DNA of 64,000 bases, taken from Halopseudomonas xiamenensis. Lineage in GTDB: Bacteria > Pseudomonadota > Gammaproteobacteria > Pseudomonadales > Pseudomonadaceae. Each line of letters starts with the position of its first letter. The stretch's first letter is position 1. Location: contig NZ_JACLGO010000013.1 in assembly GCF_014219065.1 (NCBI RefSeq), forward strand, positions 1 through 64,000. The letters are read 5' to 3'. Made by a program: the position numbers and the translations under genes. This document shows, one piece after another, positions 26,598 to 37,150 of this stretch. The notes under the pieces are model-generated. The model was not told where the DNA came from, made no database searches, and worked only from the letters and a program-made list of their open reading frames with translations.

Positions 26598-26680
26598 GTC
26601 ATCCTTCGCGAAGGCGAAGGATCCAGGGGGTGGTTGACTCGGAGTGGCCGGTGGATCCTTCGCCTTCGCGAAGGATGGCG
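26598..26680. repeat. Two-hairpin interspersed repeat, copy 2
   Basis: The left arm GTCATCCTTCGCGAAGGCG..GGATCC and the right arm GGATCCTTCGCC.TCGCGAAGGATGG flank GGTTGACTCGGAGTGG, as at 1034-1117. The two arms are inverted copies of each other, so the whole can fold into a long stem. A short direct repeat (GAAACAG.GCGG.ACGGTTCCCT, twice) precedes it at about 26543-26592. Confidence 0.75.
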
Positions 26681-26748
26681 GGAGAGAGTGAAGGATGATT
26701 GGGGGAGCGAAGGATAGTGATGGGTCACGTGAGCAGTTGGGTGGAATG

Positions 26749-27825
26749 TTAGCTGGGAGTCGCTGCGGCGCCATGCCGCTCCAGCGCCCACTGCACATGC
26801 TCGCGTACCAGCTCCGAGGGGTGATCCAGGCGGCTGCGCAGCGCCTCGATCACCGGGATGCTGGTATGCGCATTGCCCAGCCCCACCGCCAGGTTGCGCA
26901 GCCAGCGTTCATGGCCGATGCGGCGCAGCGGTGAGCCTTCGGTATTGCCCAGGAACTGCTGCTCATCCCAGCGGAACAGGCTGACCAGATCGGCCTGGTC
27001 CAACTGGTGGCGTGGACTGAAGTCGCTTTCCCCGGTGGGCTTGGCGAACTTGTTCCACGGGCACACCAGTTGGCAATCATCGCAACCGAATACCCGGTTG
27101 CCCATCAGTGGTCGCAGGTCCTCGGGGATCGCCCCCTTGAGCTCGATGGTCAGGTAGGAGATGCAGCGCCGCGCATCCAGTACCCGGTCATCGACGAAGG
27201 CCTGGGTCGGACATTGCTGCAGGCAGGCGCTGCAACTGCCGCAGTGCTGCTGGGTGAAGGCGTCGTCGGTGGGCAGCGGCAGATCGACGTAGAGTTCGCC
27301 AAGGAAAAAATAACTGCCGGCCTTGGGGTTGATCAGCATGCAGTTCTTGCCGATCCAGCCCAGCCCCGAACGGGTGGCCAGCGCCCGTTCCATGACCGGG
27401 GCACTGTCGACGAAGGCGCGGAAGCCGAACGGGCCGATCAGTGCCTGGACGCGCTCGGCCAGTTGCTGCAGGCGGCGACGCATCAGTTTGTGATAGTCAC
27501 GGCCCAGGGCGTAGCGGGAGATATAGGCGGCATTGCGATCGGCCAGGCGCTTGGCCATGCGGGTATCGCCGGGCAGGTAGTCCATGCGTACCGAAATCAC
27601 CCGCCGCGTGCCCGGCACCAGTTCCGCCGGGCGCGTGCGCTTGCTGCCATGGCTGGCCATCCATTCCATCTCGCCGTGGTAACCGGCATCCAGCCACTGC
27701 TGCAGGCGCTGCTCATGCTCGCCGATATCCGGATCGCTGATGCCCACCTGCTGGAAGCCCAGCTCGGCGGCAAGCACACGAAGCTGCCCGGCGAGGGCTG
27801 CGTAATCAGGGGTGGTATCGGGCAT
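26749..27825 (-). CDS. queG: Epoxyqueuosine reductase
   Basis: This 358-residue cobalamin- and Fe-S-dependent enzyme performs the last step of queuosine synthesis on tRNA. Two ferredoxin-type clusters are visible, CGSCSACLQQCPT and FGCDDCQLVCPW. Conserved substrate and cofactor segments include YHGEMEWM, GRDYHKLM and GLGWIGKN. A C-terminal HEAT-like extension (RNLAVGLGNA) is typical of QueG. It is divergent from nnr with 59 bases between. Its need for B12 fits the adenosyltransferase at the window's left end, although QueG uses cob(II)alamin and the link is loose. Confidence 0.95.
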   Translation of the reverse strand: MPDTTPDYAALAGQLRVLAAELGFQQVGISDPDIGEHEQRLQQWLDAGYHGEMEWMASHGSKRTRPAELVPGTRRVISVRMDYLPGDTRMAKRLADRNAAYISRYALGRDYHKLMRRRLQQLAERVQALIGPFGFRAFVDSAPVMERALATRSGLGWIGKNCMLINPKAGSYFFLGELYVDLPLPTDDAFTQQHCGSCSACLQQCPTQAFVDDRVLDARRCISYLTIELKGAIPEDLRPLMGNRVFGCDDCQLVCPWNKFAKPTGESDFSPRHQLDQADLVSLFRWDEQQFLGNTEGSPLRRIGHERWLRNLAVGLGNAHTSIPVIEALRSRLDHPSELVREHVQWALERHGAAATPS

Positions 27826-27884
27826 GGGCTGTGGTTATGGGATGGCTGGACGTATAATTCTGCCAGACCCTTAGCCAGGTTGAC

Positions 27885-29387
27885 ATGCCCATGCGTCCTG
27901 AACTCCCACATCATCTGTACAGCGCCGCCGCTACCAGGGAACTGGATGCGCGGATCATCGCCGCCGGAACACCGGGTTTTGAACTGATGCAGCGTGCCGC
28001 TGCAGCGCTGTGGCGCGAGTTGCGCCGGCGTTGGCCGGAGCAGCGGCGCCTGACGGTACTCTGTGGCAGTGGCAATAATGCCGGTGATGGCTACCTGGTC
28101 GCGCAACTGGCGCAGCGCGCCGGCTGGCAGGTGACGGTGCTGGCAGTGACGCCGCCCGAGCGCCTGCAGGGCGATGCGGCGCAGGCCTGGGCGGCGGCGC
28201 GGGAGGCAGCGGTGAGCATCCAGCCATGGCCAGCCAACCTGCCGGGTGAGGGCCTGCTGCTCGATGCCATGCTTGGCACCGGGCTGCGCAGCGCGGTGCG
28301 TGAGCCGTTTCGCAGTGCCATCGAAGCGGTCAATGCCAGCGGCCTGCCGGTGGTGGCGGTCGACCTGCCCAGTGGTCTGAATGCCGACCGGGGCGTGGTC
28401 GAGGGGGTGGCTGTCCGTGCCGATATGACGGTGACCTTCATCGCCCTAAAGCCCGGTTTGCTGACCGGCGACGGGCCGGACCGGGTCGGCGAACTCTGTT
28501 TCGCGGCACTGACCGAGGCGCCGCTGCCGGAGGTGGCGCCGCAACTGGAGCGCCTGGAGCTGGATCTTTGTAAGCAACTGTTGCCACCGCGCCCTCGGGC
28601 GGCGCACAAGGGTATGTTTGGCCACGTGCTGCTGATCGGCGGCAACCAGGGCATGGGCGGGGCGATCATGCTGGCGGCGCAGACCGCCCTGCGCTGCGGC
28701 GCCGGCAAGGTCAGCGTGGCGACGCGCAGCGAACATGTGGCACCGCTGCTGGCGCGTTGCCCGGAAGTGATGGCGCACGGGGTGGATGATCCGGCACAAT
28801 TGGCGCCATTGCTGGGGCAGGCCAGCGTGCTGGTGCTGGGCCCGGGGCTGGGGCGCGACGCCTGGGCCGAGCGCATGCTGCAACTGGCGCTGCAGGCGGA
28901 CCTGCCGCAGGTGCTGGATGCCGATGCGCTGAACCTCATTGCTGCTGAATCTTCGTCAATGTGCCTTGGCGAACGCTCGGTGATCACGCCCCATCCGGCC
29001 GAGGCGGCCCGGTTGCTGGGCTGCACCACCGCCGATATCCAGGCTGACCGCCTGGCGACTGCGCAGCGGCTGGCGGAACGCTTCGGCTGCGCGGCTGTCC
29101 TCAAGGGTGTGGGCTCGCTGGTTGCCGGCCCGGGAACGCAACGCCTGCCTGGCCTGTGCATGTATGGCAATGCGGGCATGGCCAGCGCGGGGATGGGTGA
29201 TGTGCTGTCCGGCGTGGTTGGCGCCTTGCTGGCGCAGCGGCTGGACGCCGGCGCGGCGGCGCGCTACGCAGTGCTGTTGCATGCGCTGGCCGGTGATCGG
29301 GTGGCCCGGCAGCAAGGCCAGCTGGGCATGCTGGCCAGTGATTTGATCGATTCGATACGTTACTACCTGAACCTGCGGGATATTTGA
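27885..29387 (+). CDS. nnr: Bifunctional NAD(P)HX epimerase/dehydratase
   Basis: This 500-residue YjeF-type protein repairs hydrated NAD(P)H. The N-terminal epimerase domain (1-215) has CGSGNNAGDGYLVA and VDLPSGLNAD. The C-terminal ribokinase-like dehydratase domain (about 235-495) has VLLIGGNQGMGGA, HPAEAARLLG and the NAGMASAGMGDVLSG loop. The fused order is standard in bacteria. Its TGA overlaps the ATG of tsaE, opening the nnr-tsaE-ami-mutL-miaA string of overlapping or adjacent genes. Confidence 0.95.
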   Translation: MPMRPELPHHLYSAAATRELDARIIAAGTPGFELMQRAAAALWRELRRRWPEQRRLTVLCGSGNNAGDGYLVAQLAQRAGWQVTVLAVTPPERLQGDAAQAWAAAREAAVSIQPWPANLPGEGLLLDAMLGTGLRSAVREPFRSAIEAVNASGLPVVAVDLPSGLNADRGVVEGVAVRADMTVTFIALKPGLLTGDGPDRVGELCFAALTEAPLPEVAPQLERLELDLCKQLLPPRPRAAHKGMFGHVLLIGGNQGMGGAIMLAAQTALRCGAGKVSVATRSEHVAPLLARCPEVMAHGVDDPAQLAPLLGQASVLVLGPGLGRDAWAERMLQLALQADLPQVLDADALNLIAAESSSMCLGERSVITPHPAEAARLLGCTTADIQADRLATAQRLAERFGCAAVLKGVGSLVAGPGTQRLPGLCMYGNAGMASAGMGDVLSGVVGALLAQRLDAGAAARYAVLLHALAGDRVARQQGQLGMLASDLIDSIRYYLNLRDI

Positions 29388-29866
29388 TGACCCTGGAATT
29401 CTATGTACAAGGTGACCAGGCCATGGAGAGCCTGGGCGCAGCCATCGGCCAGGCGCTGGATTGGCGCGGCAGTGTCTGGCTGGCCGGTGATCTGGGTGCC
29501 GGCAAGACCACCCTCAGCCGCGGCCTGATCCGCGCCGCGGGTCATGTCGGCGCGGTCAAGAGCCCGACCTTCACCCTGGTGGAGCCCTATGAACTGGGCC
29601 AGCGCACTATCTATCACTTCGACCTGTATCGCCTGGCCGACCCCGAGGAACTGGAGTTTCTCGGCATCCGTGACTATTTTTCCGACAATAGCCTGTGTCT
29701 TGTAGAATGGCCCGACAAGGGTAGCGGCATACTGCCACAGCCGGACCTGAGCATTCGCATCACGGTTGACGGAGAGGGCAGGACGTTGCAGATTGAGGGG
29801 CATGGGGAACGCGGCCTGGCTGCAAGCCAACGGCTGCACAGCACAAGAGGCAAAGCGACGCCGTGA
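29384..29866 (+). CDS. tsaE: tRNA threonylcarbamoyladenosine synthesis ATPase TsaE
   Basis: This 160-residue P-loop ATPase is required with TsaB, TsaC and TsaD for t6A37 formation on ANN-decoding tRNAs. The Walker A is GDLGAGKTTLSR. SPTFTLVEPYE and the FDLYRL and VEWPDKG segments are TsaE signatures. The start overlaps the nnr stop (ATGA) and the end overlaps the amidase GTG (GTGA), so translation is coupled along the operon. Length is typical, with a slightly extended C-terminus. Confidence 0.95.
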   Translation: MMTLEFYVQGDQAMESLGAAIGQALDWRGSVWLAGDLGAGKTTLSRGLIRAAGHVGAVKSPTFTLVEPYELGQRTIYHFDLYRLADPEELEFLGIRDYFSDNSLCLVEWPDKGSGILPQPDLSIRITVDGEGRTLQIEGHGERGLAASQRLHSTRGKATP

Positions 29867-31275
29867 CGAAGATCAGAACAATAATCAAGCAGGCCGCCGC
29901 GCTGCTGCTGGTGGCCACCGGCATGCTGTTCTGCGGCCTGCTGCAGGCGGCGGAGATCAAGAACGTGCGCCTGTGGCGCGCCCCGGACAATACCCGGCTG
30001 GTGTTCGACCTGACCGGTCCGGCGGACCACAAGCTGTTCACCCTGTCCAATCCCGAACGCCTGGTGATCGATATCTCCGGCGCCAGCTTCTCGGCTTCCA
30101 CCAGCGGCCTGGCCTTGCAGGATACCCCGCTGACCGGGGTGCGCTCAGCGCCACGGGATGGCTCCGACCTGCGCGTGGTGCTGGACCTGTCGCGCGAGGT
30201 CAAGCCCAAGAGCTTCTCGCTGCCGCCGAACCAGCAATACGGCCACCGCCTGGTGGTCGACCTGTACGACCACGAGCCGCAGTCGTCGCTGCCGGCCACC
30301 GCCGAACCCAGTGCCTCGCCACTGCCGCAGCGGCCAACCCGCTCGGTGGCCGAAGCCGGCCAGCGCGACATCGTCATCGCCCTGGATGCCGGGCATGGCG
30401 GCGAGGACCCAGGGGCCATCGGCCCCAACAAGACCCAGGAAAAACACGTGGTGCTGGCGATCGCCCGTGAACTGAAGACCATGATCGACGCTGAGCCGGG
30501 CTTTAAGGCGGAGCTGGTACGCACCGGTGATTACTTCATTCCGCTGCGCAAGCGCACCGAGATCGCCCGCAAGCATAGTGCTGACCTGTTCGTCTCCATC
30601 CATGCCGATGCCTTCACCCGGCCCAGTGCCTTCGGTGCCTCGGTGTTCGCGCTCTCGCACGGGGGAGCTACCTCGGAAACCGCGCGCCTGCTGGCGGATC
30701 GGGAAAACCGCTCTGACCTGATCGGTGGTGTCGGCGGGGTCAGCCTGGACAACAAGGACCAGGTACTGGCCAGTGTGCTGCTCGACCTGTCGATGACCGC
30801 CACCCTCTCGGCCAGCCTGGACGTTGGCCAGCAGGTGCTGAGTTCGATCGGCAGGATCACCCCGCTGCACAAGCGCCGGGTGGAACAGGCGGGTTTCATG
30901 GTGCTCAAGTCGCCGGATATCCCCTCGATCCTGGTCGAGACCGGGTTCATCTCCAACCCGGGCGAGGCGCAGAAGCTGGTCACGCGCAGCCACCAGCAGG
31001 CGCTGGCACGGGCCATGCACAGTGGCATCAAAGCCTACTTCCACCGTAATCCGCCGCCCGGCACCCGGATCGCTGCGCTCAAGAGCAACGGCCAACTGGC
31101 GCAGGGGCCGCGCGAGCATACCGTGAGCCGGGGTGATACCCTGTCGATGATCGCTACCCGCTACGAGGTCAGTCTGGCCAGCCTGCGCCAGGCCAATGGC
31201 CTGCGCAACGATCAGATCCGCGTCGGCCAGGTGCTCAAGGTGCCGGCCGGCAGTATGCTGGTCAAGAACGACTGA
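29863..31275 (+). CDS. amiB: N-acetylmuramoyl-L-alanine amidase with AMIN and LysM domains
   Basis: This protein of 470 residues starts at GTG within the tsaE stop. A signal peptide (residues about 1-32, [20 protein letters not shown]) leads to an AMIN domain (about 35-135). The Amidase_3 domain (about 165-385) has zinc-ligand motifs [17 protein letters not shown] and [10 protein letters not shown]-terminal LysM repeat follows ([16 protein letters not shown]). It acts in the periplasm to cut septal peptidoglycan during daughter-cell separation, activated by EnvC/NlpD-type factors. The position between tsaE and mutL is the conserved place of amiB in gammaproteobacteria. Confidence 0.94.
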   Translation: MTKIRTIIKQAAALLLVATGMLFCGLLQAAEIKNVRLWRAPDNTRLVFDLTGPADHKLFTLSNPERLVIDISGASFSASTSGLALQDTPLTGVRSAPRDGSDLRVVLDLSREVKPKSFSLPPNQQYGHRLVVDLYDHEPQSSLPATAEPSASPLPQRPTRSVAEAGQRDIVIALDAGHGGEDPGAIGPNKTQEKHVVLAIARELKTMIDAEPGFKAELVRTGDYFIPLRKRTEIARKHSADLFVSIHADAFTRPSAFGASVFALSHGGATSETARLLADRENRSDLIGGVGGVSLDNKDQVLASVLLDLSMTATLSASLDVGQQVLSSIGRITPLHKRRVEQAGFMVLKSPDIPSILVETGFISNPGEAQKLVTRSHQQALARAMHSGIKAYFHRNPPPGTRIAALKSNGQLAQGPREHTVSRGDTLSMIATRYEVSLASLRQANGLRNDQIRVGQVLKVPAGSMLVKND

Positions 31276-31289
31276 ACAATAGAAGTCAT

Positions 31290-33143
31290 ATGTCCCGAAT
31301 ACGATTGTTGAATCCGCGACTGGCCAACCAGATCGCGGCCGGCGAGGTTGTCGAGCGCCCCGCGTCGGTGATCAAGGAATTGCTGGAGAACAGCCTGGAT
31401 GCCGGTGCCACGCGCATCGACGTCGATGTCGAGCAGGGTGGGGTCAAGCTGCTGCGGGTGCGCGATGATGGCCGCGGGATCATCGAAGGTGATCTGCCGC
31501 TGGCGCTGTCGCGCCACGCCACCAGCAAGATCGCCGACCTGGATGACCTGGAGCGGGTCGCTACCCTGGGCTTCCGTGGCGAGGCGCTGGCCTCGGTCAG
31601 CTCGGTATCCCGGCTGGTACTGACCTCCTGCGCCGAGGGTGCGGAGCAGGCCTGGCAGGTGGAAACCGAGGGCCGCGACATGAACCCGCGGGTACAGCCG
31701 GCGGCGCATCCCCAGGGCACCACGGTGGAAGTGCGCGACCTGTTCTTCAACACCCCGGCCCGGCGCAAGTTCCTGCGTACCGAGAAAACCGAGTTCAGCC
31801 ACCTGGAAGAGGTGGTCAAGCGCCTGGCGCTGTCGCGCTTCGATGTGGCTTTCAACCTGCGTCACAACGGCCGCTCGGTGCTCAGCCTGCGGCCGGCGCA
31901 TACCGAGCAGGAGGCCCAGCGGCGCGTAGCCAGTATCTGCGGCCCGGCGTTCGTCGAGCAGTCGGTGACCATCGATCAGGAGCGCGGCGGGCTGCGCCTG
32001 TGGGGTTGGGTCGGACTGCCGACCTTCTCCCGCAGCCAGGCGGACCTGCAGTATTTCTGCGTCAACGGGCGGATGATCCGTGACAAGCTGGTGGCCCACG
32101 CGGTGCGCCAGGCCTATCGCGACGTCCTGTTCAACGGTCGCCATCCGACCTTCGTGCTGTTTCTCGAAGTGGACCCGGCGGTGGTCGATGTGAACGTGCA
32201 TCCGACCAAGCACGAGGTGCGCTTTCGCGACGGCCGCATGGTGCATGATTTCCTGTTCAGTACCCTGTACCGGGCACTGGCCGAGCAACGTCCGGATGGG
32301 GCTGCCCCGGCCTCGGAGCAGTCGCTCGGCGGCGAGCTGCAGCAGCCGGCTGCCATGCCAGCGGCGAGCGGCCTGAGCGCCGGGGTGTTCTCCGGGCAGA
32401 CGCACATGCCGCTGCAGGAGCCGGCGGCCAGCTGGTCGGTGCCGGCCATGGAGCGCCCGTCACCGCAGCAGTTGGCCGGTGCCAGCCAGGGTTATGCCGG
32501 GCTGTATGGCGCTGCCGCCAGTCAGCCGGCCATGCCGGCGGAGACCGAAGCCGGCGAGGTTCCGCCGCTGGGCTATGCCCTGGCGCAGCTGCATGGCGTG
32601 TTCATCCTGGCGGAAAACGCCGATGGCCTGGTGCTGGTGGATATGCATGCGGCCCATGAACGTATCACTTATGAACGTCTGAAGCAGGCGATGGCGCTGG
32701 AGGGATTGCGCAGCCAGCCGCTGCTGGTGCCGGAGTCGCTGGCGGTCAGCCAGCGCCAGGCCGATTGTGCCGAGGAGCATGCCGAGTGGTTCGCCCGGCT
32801 GGGCTTTGCCCTGCAGCGCATGGGCCCGGAAACCCTGGCTATCCGCGAGATTCCCGCGCTGCTGCGCCAGGCCGATGCAGCCCAGCTGGTACAGGATGTG
32901 CTGGCCGACCTGATGGAGTACGGTACCAGCGACCGTATCGACGCACACCGCAACGAGCTGCTGGCGACCATGGCCTGCCACGGCTCTGTGCGCGCCAACC
33001 GGCGACTGACCCTGGCAGAGATGAACGCGCTGCTGCGTGACATGGAACAGACTGAGCGCAGTGGCCAGTGCAACCATGGCCGTCCGACCTGGACACGCAT
33101 GAGCATGGCCGAGCTGGACAAGCTGTTCCTGCGGGGGCGCTGA
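31290..33143 (+). CDS. mutL: DNA mismatch repair protein MutL
   Basis: This 617-residue GHKL ATPase links MutS mismatch recognition to strand incision. The N-terminal ATPase motifs are [18 protein letters not shown] and [12 protein letters not shown] Pro/Ala-rich linker covers about 330-430. The C-terminal domain contains [12 protein letters not shown], matching the DQHA-x2-E-x4-E endonuclease metal-binding motif. This implies a nicking-competent MutL rather than the E. coli type. Conserved MACHGSVRA and CNHGRPT segments follow. The miaA start overlaps its stop (TGATG). Confidence 0.96.
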   Translation: MSRIRLLNPRLANQIAAGEVVERPASVIKELLENSLDAGATRIDVDVEQGGVKLLRVRDDGRGIIEGDLPLALSRHATSKIADLDDLERVATLGFRGEALASVSSVSRLVLTSCAEGAEQAWQVETEGRDMNPRVQPAAHPQGTTVEVRDLFFNTPARRKFLRTEKTEFSHLEEVVKRLALSRFDVAFNLRHNGRSVLSLRPAHTEQEAQRRVASICGPAFVEQSVTIDQERGGLRLWGWVGLPTFSRSQADLQYFCVNGRMIRDKLVAHAVRQAYRDVLFNGRHPTFVLFLEVDPAVVDVNVHPTKHEVRFRDGRMVHDFLFSTLYRALAEQRPDGAAPASEQSLGGELQQPAAMPAASGLSAGVFSGQTHMPLQEPAASWSVPAMERPSPQQLAGASQGYAGLYGAAASQPAMPAETEAGEVPPLGYALAQLHGVFILAENADGLVLVDMHAAHERITYERLKQAMALEGLRSQPLLVPESLAVSQRQADCAEEHAEWFARLGFALQRMGPETLAIREIPALLRQADAAQLVQDVLADLMEYGTSDRIDAHRNELLATMACHGSVRANRRLTLAEMNALLRDMEQTERSGQCNHGRPTWTRMSMAELDKLFLRGR

Positions 33144-34117
33144 TGACGCATTCGCCTACGCCCACGGTGATCTGCCTGATGGGGCCGACCGCCGCGGGCA
33201 AGACCGACATGGCGCTGCATCTGGCCGAGCGGCTGCCCTGCGAGCTGATCAGCGTGGATTCTGCACTGGTATACCGCGGCATGGACATCGGCACCGCCAA
33301 ACCCGATGCCCAGACCCTGGCCCGCTACCCGCACCATCTGGTGGACATCCTCGACCCGGCCGAGGCCTATTCGGCGGCGCGGTTTCGCAGCGATGCCCAG
33401 CGCCTGATCGCCGATATCATCGGCCGTGGCCGCATTCCGCTGCTGGTCGGCGGCACCATGCTCTACTACAAGGCGCTGGCCGGTGGGCTGGCGCAGATGC
33501 CGGCTGCCGATCCGGTGGTGCGCCAGCGCATCGAGACGATGGCCGCGCAGCTCGGCTGGGAGGCAGTGCATGCCGAACTGGGCAAGGTCGATCCGGTATC
33601 GGCCGCGCGCATTCATCCCAACGATCCGCAGCGCATCCAGCGTGCCTATGAGGTGTTTCTGCTCAGTGGTGTGACCCTGACCGATTGGCATGCCCGTCAG
33701 GCGCTGGAAATTGCGCAAAGCAGCGCGACTGGCGGGGCAAATATGTCCTATACTACGCGCTATATGGCTGTGGCTCCCCGGGAGCGACATATCCTCCATG
33801 AACGCATTGCCCTGCGCTTTTCACAGATGATCGAGCAGGGCTTCATCGCCGAAGTGCAAGCCTTGCATGCGCGGGGCGATCTGGATGTGTCGATGCCGTC
33901 GGTTCGTGCAGTGGGGTACCGACAGGCCTGGGATTACCTCGAGGGGAAACTCTCCCTCGATGAGATGGTCGAACGAGGTGTGATTGCCACCCGGCAGTTG
34001 GCGAAGCGGCAGTTTACCTGGCTGCGCGGTTGGCACGAGGAAATCGAATGGTTCGACAGCCTGGATCCGAAAAGGTCCGACAAGCTCTTGAAACACCTCG
34101 GACCCGTCGCAATATAG
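33143..34117 (+). CDS. miaA: tRNA dimethylallyltransferase MiaA
   Basis: This 324-residue enzyme transfers a dimethylallyl group to A37 of UNN-decoding tRNAs. The P-loop [28 protein letters not shown] and the [13 protein letters not shown] segment are diagnostic. The start is the ATG that overlaps the mutL stop. An upstream in-frame ATG lies inside mutL. hfq follows after 132 bases, as in E. coli and Pseudomonas, and that gap probably contains an hfq promoter. Confidence 0.96.
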   Translation: MTHSPTPTVICLMGPTAAGKTDMALHLAERLPCELISVDSALVYRGMDIGTAKPDAQTLARYPHHLVDILDPAEAYSAARFRSDAQRLIADIIGRGRIPLLVGGTMLYYKALAGGLAQMPAADPVVRQRIETMAAQLGWEAVHAELGKVDPVSAARIHPNDPQRIQRAYEVFLLSGVTLTDWHARQALEIAQSSATGGANMSYTTRYMAVAPRERHILHERIALRFSQMIEQGFIAEVQALHARGDLDVSMPSVRAVGYRQAWDYLEGKLSLDEMVERGVIATRQLAKRQFTWLRGWHEEIEWFDSLDPKRSDKLLKHLGPVAI

Positions 34118-34249
34118 TCTTTTCGTCGTACTTCCGTCGACAGGTGTCAAGCAGTCATCTGGATACTGGCTGTCCGTCGTGGACTGGCCGGATAATGTAT
34201 TTCAATCTTATTAGCGGTTCCCATAATGGTTTCCATAAGGAGTGAGGCA

Positions 34250-34504
34250 ATGTCAAAAGGGCATTCACTACAAGACCCTTACCTGAACGTTCTGCGCAAG
34301 GAACGTGTTCCGGTATCCATCTACCTGGTCAATGGCATCAAGCTGCAGGGCCAGATCGAATCTTTCGACCAGTTCGTCATCCTGCTGAAGAATACCGTCA
34401 GCCAGATGGTATACAAGCACGCCATTTCGACTGTAGTGCCCGGCCGTCCGGTACGCCTGCCGGTACAGGGCACCGGTGATGACGCCGAGGCCGGTAACCC
34501 TTGA
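34250..34504 (+). CDS. hfq: RNA chaperone Hfq
   Basis: This 84-residue Sm-like hexameric protein promotes sRNA-mRNA pairing. The Sm1 motif ([20 protein letters not shown]), Sm2 motif ([10 protein letters not shown]) and the short acidic C-terminus are canonical for Pseudomonas-type Hfq. AAGGAGTGAGG immediately precedes the start. It lies between miaA and hflX, its conserved position. Confidence 0.98.
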   Translation: MSKGHSLQDPYLNVLRKERVPVSIYLVNGIKLQGQIESFDQFVILLKNTVSQMVYKHAISTVVPGRPVRLPVQGTGDDAEAGNP

Positions 34505-34521
34505 TCGCGCTGGAGGCCTGA

Positions 34522-35823
34522 TTGTTTTTTGAACGCCATGAGGGGGGTGAACGTGCGGTACTCGTTCACCTGGAGGGCCAGGACGAGCAGAACCGTGAAG
34601 ACCCTCATGAGTTTCTGGAGCTGGTGCGTTCGGCAGGGGCGGAGGTTGTCGATTTCCTGACGATCAGTCGCTACCAGCCCAGTCCGCGTTTTCTCATCGG
34701 TAGCGGCAAGGTTGAAGAGTTGCGCAATCTGGTCAAGGCCGGTGAGGGCGATCTGGTGATCTTCAATCACGTGTTGACGCCCAGTCAGGAGCGCAACCTC
34801 GAGCGTGAGCTCGAGTGCCGGGTAATCGACCGTACCGGTCTGATCCTGGATATCTTCGCCCAGCGTGCCCGTACCCATGAAGGCAAGCTGCAGGTCGAGC
34901 TGGCCCAGCTCGATCACCTGAGTACCCGCCTGGTTCGCGGCTGGACCCACCTTGAAAGACAGAAGGGCGGGATCGGCCTGCGCGGGCCGGGTGAAACCCA
35001 GCTGGAAACCGACCGTCGCCTGCTGCGGGTGCGCATCAAGCAGATTACCAAGCGCCTGGAAAAGGTCCGCAGCCAGCGAGAGCAGGCGCGTCGTGGCCGA
35101 CGCCGGGCGGAGATTCCGGTCGTGTCCCTGGTTGGCTATACCAACGCCGGCAAATCCACCCTGTTCAATACCCTCACCGAGTCCGCGGTGTATGCTGCCG
35201 ACCAGCTGTTCGCCACCCTCGATCCGACCCTGCGCCGGCTCGAGCTGGCCGATATCGGTCCGGTGGTGCTGGCCGATACCGTGGGTTTCATTCGCCACCT
35301 GCCGCACAAGCTGGTGGAGGCGTTTCGCGCCACCCTGGAGGAATCCAGCCAGTCCGACCTGCTGTTGCATGTGATCGATTCGGCGGACGAGGAGCGGATG
35401 TCGAATATCGAGCAGGTCAATCTGGTGTTGAATGAAATCGGTGCCAGTGAACTGCCGATGCTGGAGGTCTACAACAAGATCGATCTGCTGGACGATGTCG
35501 AGCCGCAGATCCAGCGTGACGGCGACGGGGTTGCGGTGCGCGTCTGGCTGTCGGCGCGTGATGGTCGCGGGCTGGAGCTGCTGGCGCAGGCCATCGCCGA
35601 GCGCCTGGGGGACGATATCGTGCAGGAAAGCATCGTTCTCGAGCACGCCGAGGCGCGTTTGCGTGCCCAGTTCTACGCCGCCGGGGCGGTGACCGGCGAG
35701 CGTATCGCCGGGGATGGACGCCAGGAACTGGACCTGCGGTTGGCGCGCAGCGACTTCAATCGTCTGCTCAAGCGTGAAGGCTGGCAGCCGGAAGCATTTC
35801 TGGAACAACACACTTTGCAATAA
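34522..35823 (+). CDS. hflX: Ribosome-associated GTPase HflX
   Basis: This protein of 433 residues starts at a TTG preceded by GGAGG. The N-terminal HflX domain (about 20-190) includes NHVLTPSQERNLE and the GPGETQLETDRR helix. The G domain has GYTNAGKSTLFN, DTVGFIRHLP and the YNKIDLLD motif. HflX binds 50S subunits and splits stalled or heat-stressed ribosomes. It is 17 bases after hfq, consistent with the hfq-hflX-hflKC operon. Confidence 0.96.
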   Translation: MFFERHEGGERAVLVHLEGQDEQNREDPHEFLELVRSAGAEVVDFLTISRYQPSPRFLIGSGKVEELRNLVKAGEGDLVIFNHVLTPSQERNLERELECRVIDRTGLILDIFAQRARTHEGKLQVELAQLDHLSTRLVRGWTHLERQKGGIGLRGPGETQLETDRRLLRVRIKQITKRLEKVRSQREQARRGRRRAEIPVVSLVGYTNAGKSTLFNTLTESAVYAADQLFATLDPTLRRLELADIGPVVLADTVGFIRHLPHKLVEAFRATLEESSQSDLLLHVIDSADEERMSNIEQVNLVLNEIGASELPMLEVYNKIDLLDDVEPQIQRDGDGVAVRVWLSARDGRGLELLAQAIAERLGDDIVQESIVLEHAEARLRAQFYAAGAVTGERIAGDGRQELDLRLARSDFNRLLKREGWQPEAFLEQHTLQ

Positions 35824-35941
35824 TGGATGCCGGCCGCGGTTCGCGAACCAGGCGGTATTTGCTGTAGGATTGCGCAAATGACTGCGTCGGCCACCGGTGT
35901 CGGCAGAAACAGTTTCACAGGTTTGGACAACGGAGAACGCT

Positions 35942-37150
35942 ATGGCGTGGAATGAGCCTGGTGGTGGTAACAACTCGAATAACCAGGATCCCTGGGGGAG
36001 TGGTGGCAACCGTGGCGGTGGCAATCGCGGCGGCAAACAGGGGCCACCCGATCTGGACGAGGCTCTGCGCAAGCTGCAGGACAGCCTGAACGGCATCTTC
36101 GGCAGCAAGAAGCGTGGCGGTGGTGATGGCGGCGGCGCTGGTCGCCGGGTCGGTGGTGGCCAGGGCATTCCCAAGGGAGTCTGGGTCATCGGCGCCGTGC
36201 TGCTGTTCGTGTTCTGGCTGTTCAACGCCGTGTACATGGTCGATGAACAGGAGCAGGCAGTGGTACTGCGTTTCGGCGAATACAACCGTACCGTCGAATC
36301 CGGTCTGCATATCTACTTCCCGCCGATCGAGAAGAAGTACCAGCGCAACGTCACCCAGGTGCGTTCCTATCGCCAACAGGGCCAGATGCTGACCGAGGAC
36401 GAGAACATCGTCGAGGTACCGCTGGCGGTGCAATACCGGATTTCCAACCTGGAATCCTTCGTACTGAAGGTCGAGGACCCGGAAACCAGCTTGCGGCATG
36501 CCACCGAAAGTGCGCTGCGCCACGTGGTCGGCTCCACGCCGATGCACCAGGTGCTGACCGAAGGGCGTGAGCAGATGGGCGTCGAGACCACCGAGCGCCT
36601 GCAGCGTTACCTGGATGCCTATCAGACCGGCATCACCGTGGTGCAGGTGAACATCGAGAGCGCCCAGGCACCGGCCGAGGTGCAGGATGCGTTCGATGAT
36701 GTGATCCGTGCCCGCGAAGACGAGGTGCGTGAGCGTAACCAGGCCGAGTCCTATGCTAACGGCGTAATCCCGGAAGCCCGCGGTCAGGCCCAGCGCCTGC
36801 TGGAAGAAGCCAACGGTTACCGCCAGGCCATGGTCGCCCGCGCCGAGGGTGAGGCCGAACGTTTCAACCTGCTGGTCGCCCAGTACCAACAGGCACCGCA
36901 AGTGATGCGTGAGCGTATGTTCATCGAGACCATGCAGGAAGTGCTGAGCAATACCAGCAAGATCATGGTGTCCGGCGGCGAGGGTAACAGCAACCTGCTG
37001 TACCTGCCTATCGACAAGCTGATGCAGCAGGGTGGTGGCGGTTCGTCCTCCTCTTCCGTTGTCGTGCCTTCCACTACTGGCGCCGACGCCAACACGCGTC
37101 TGCCCGCCCAATTGCAGCAGCGCGATCTGCGTTCAAGGGAGAACCGCTGA
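35942..37150 (+). CDS. hflK: FtsH protease regulator HflK
   Basis: This 402-residue SPFH/band-7 membrane protein has a Gly/Asn-rich cytoplasmic N-terminus (residues 1-70). One transmembrane helix follows (about 79-99, GVWVIGAVLLFVFWLFNAV), then a periplasmic SPFH domain and a helical coiled region (AEGEAERFN). With HflC it forms the large cage around FtsH that controls membrane protein quality control. The start at 35942 has GGAG upstream. Its stop overlaps the hflC start (TGATG). Confidence 0.96.
   Translation: MAWNEPGGGNNSNNQDPWGSGGNRGGGNRGGKQGPPDLDEALRKLQDSLNGIFGSKKRGGGDGGGAGRRVGGGQGIPKGVWVIGAVLLFVFWLFNAVYMVDEQEQAVVLRFGEYNRTVESGLHIYFPPIEKKYQRNVTQVRSYRQQGQMLTEDENIVEVPLAVQYRISNLESFVLKVEDPETSLRHATESALRHVVGSTPMHQVLTEGREQMGVETTERLQRYLDAYQTGITVVQVNIESAQAPAEVQDAFDDVIRAREDEVRERNQAESYANGVIPEARGQAQRLLEEANGYRQAMVARAEGEAERFNLLVAQYQQAPQVMRERMFIETMQEVLSNTSKIMVSGGEGNSNLLYLPIDKLMQQGGGGSSSSSVVVPSTTGADANTRLPAQLQQRDLRSRENR

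Noticed and set aside
34118-34249. Small RNA or riboswitch in the miaA-hfq gap
   Set aside because: No structured element or terminator was convincing. The gap most simply holds an hfq promoter.
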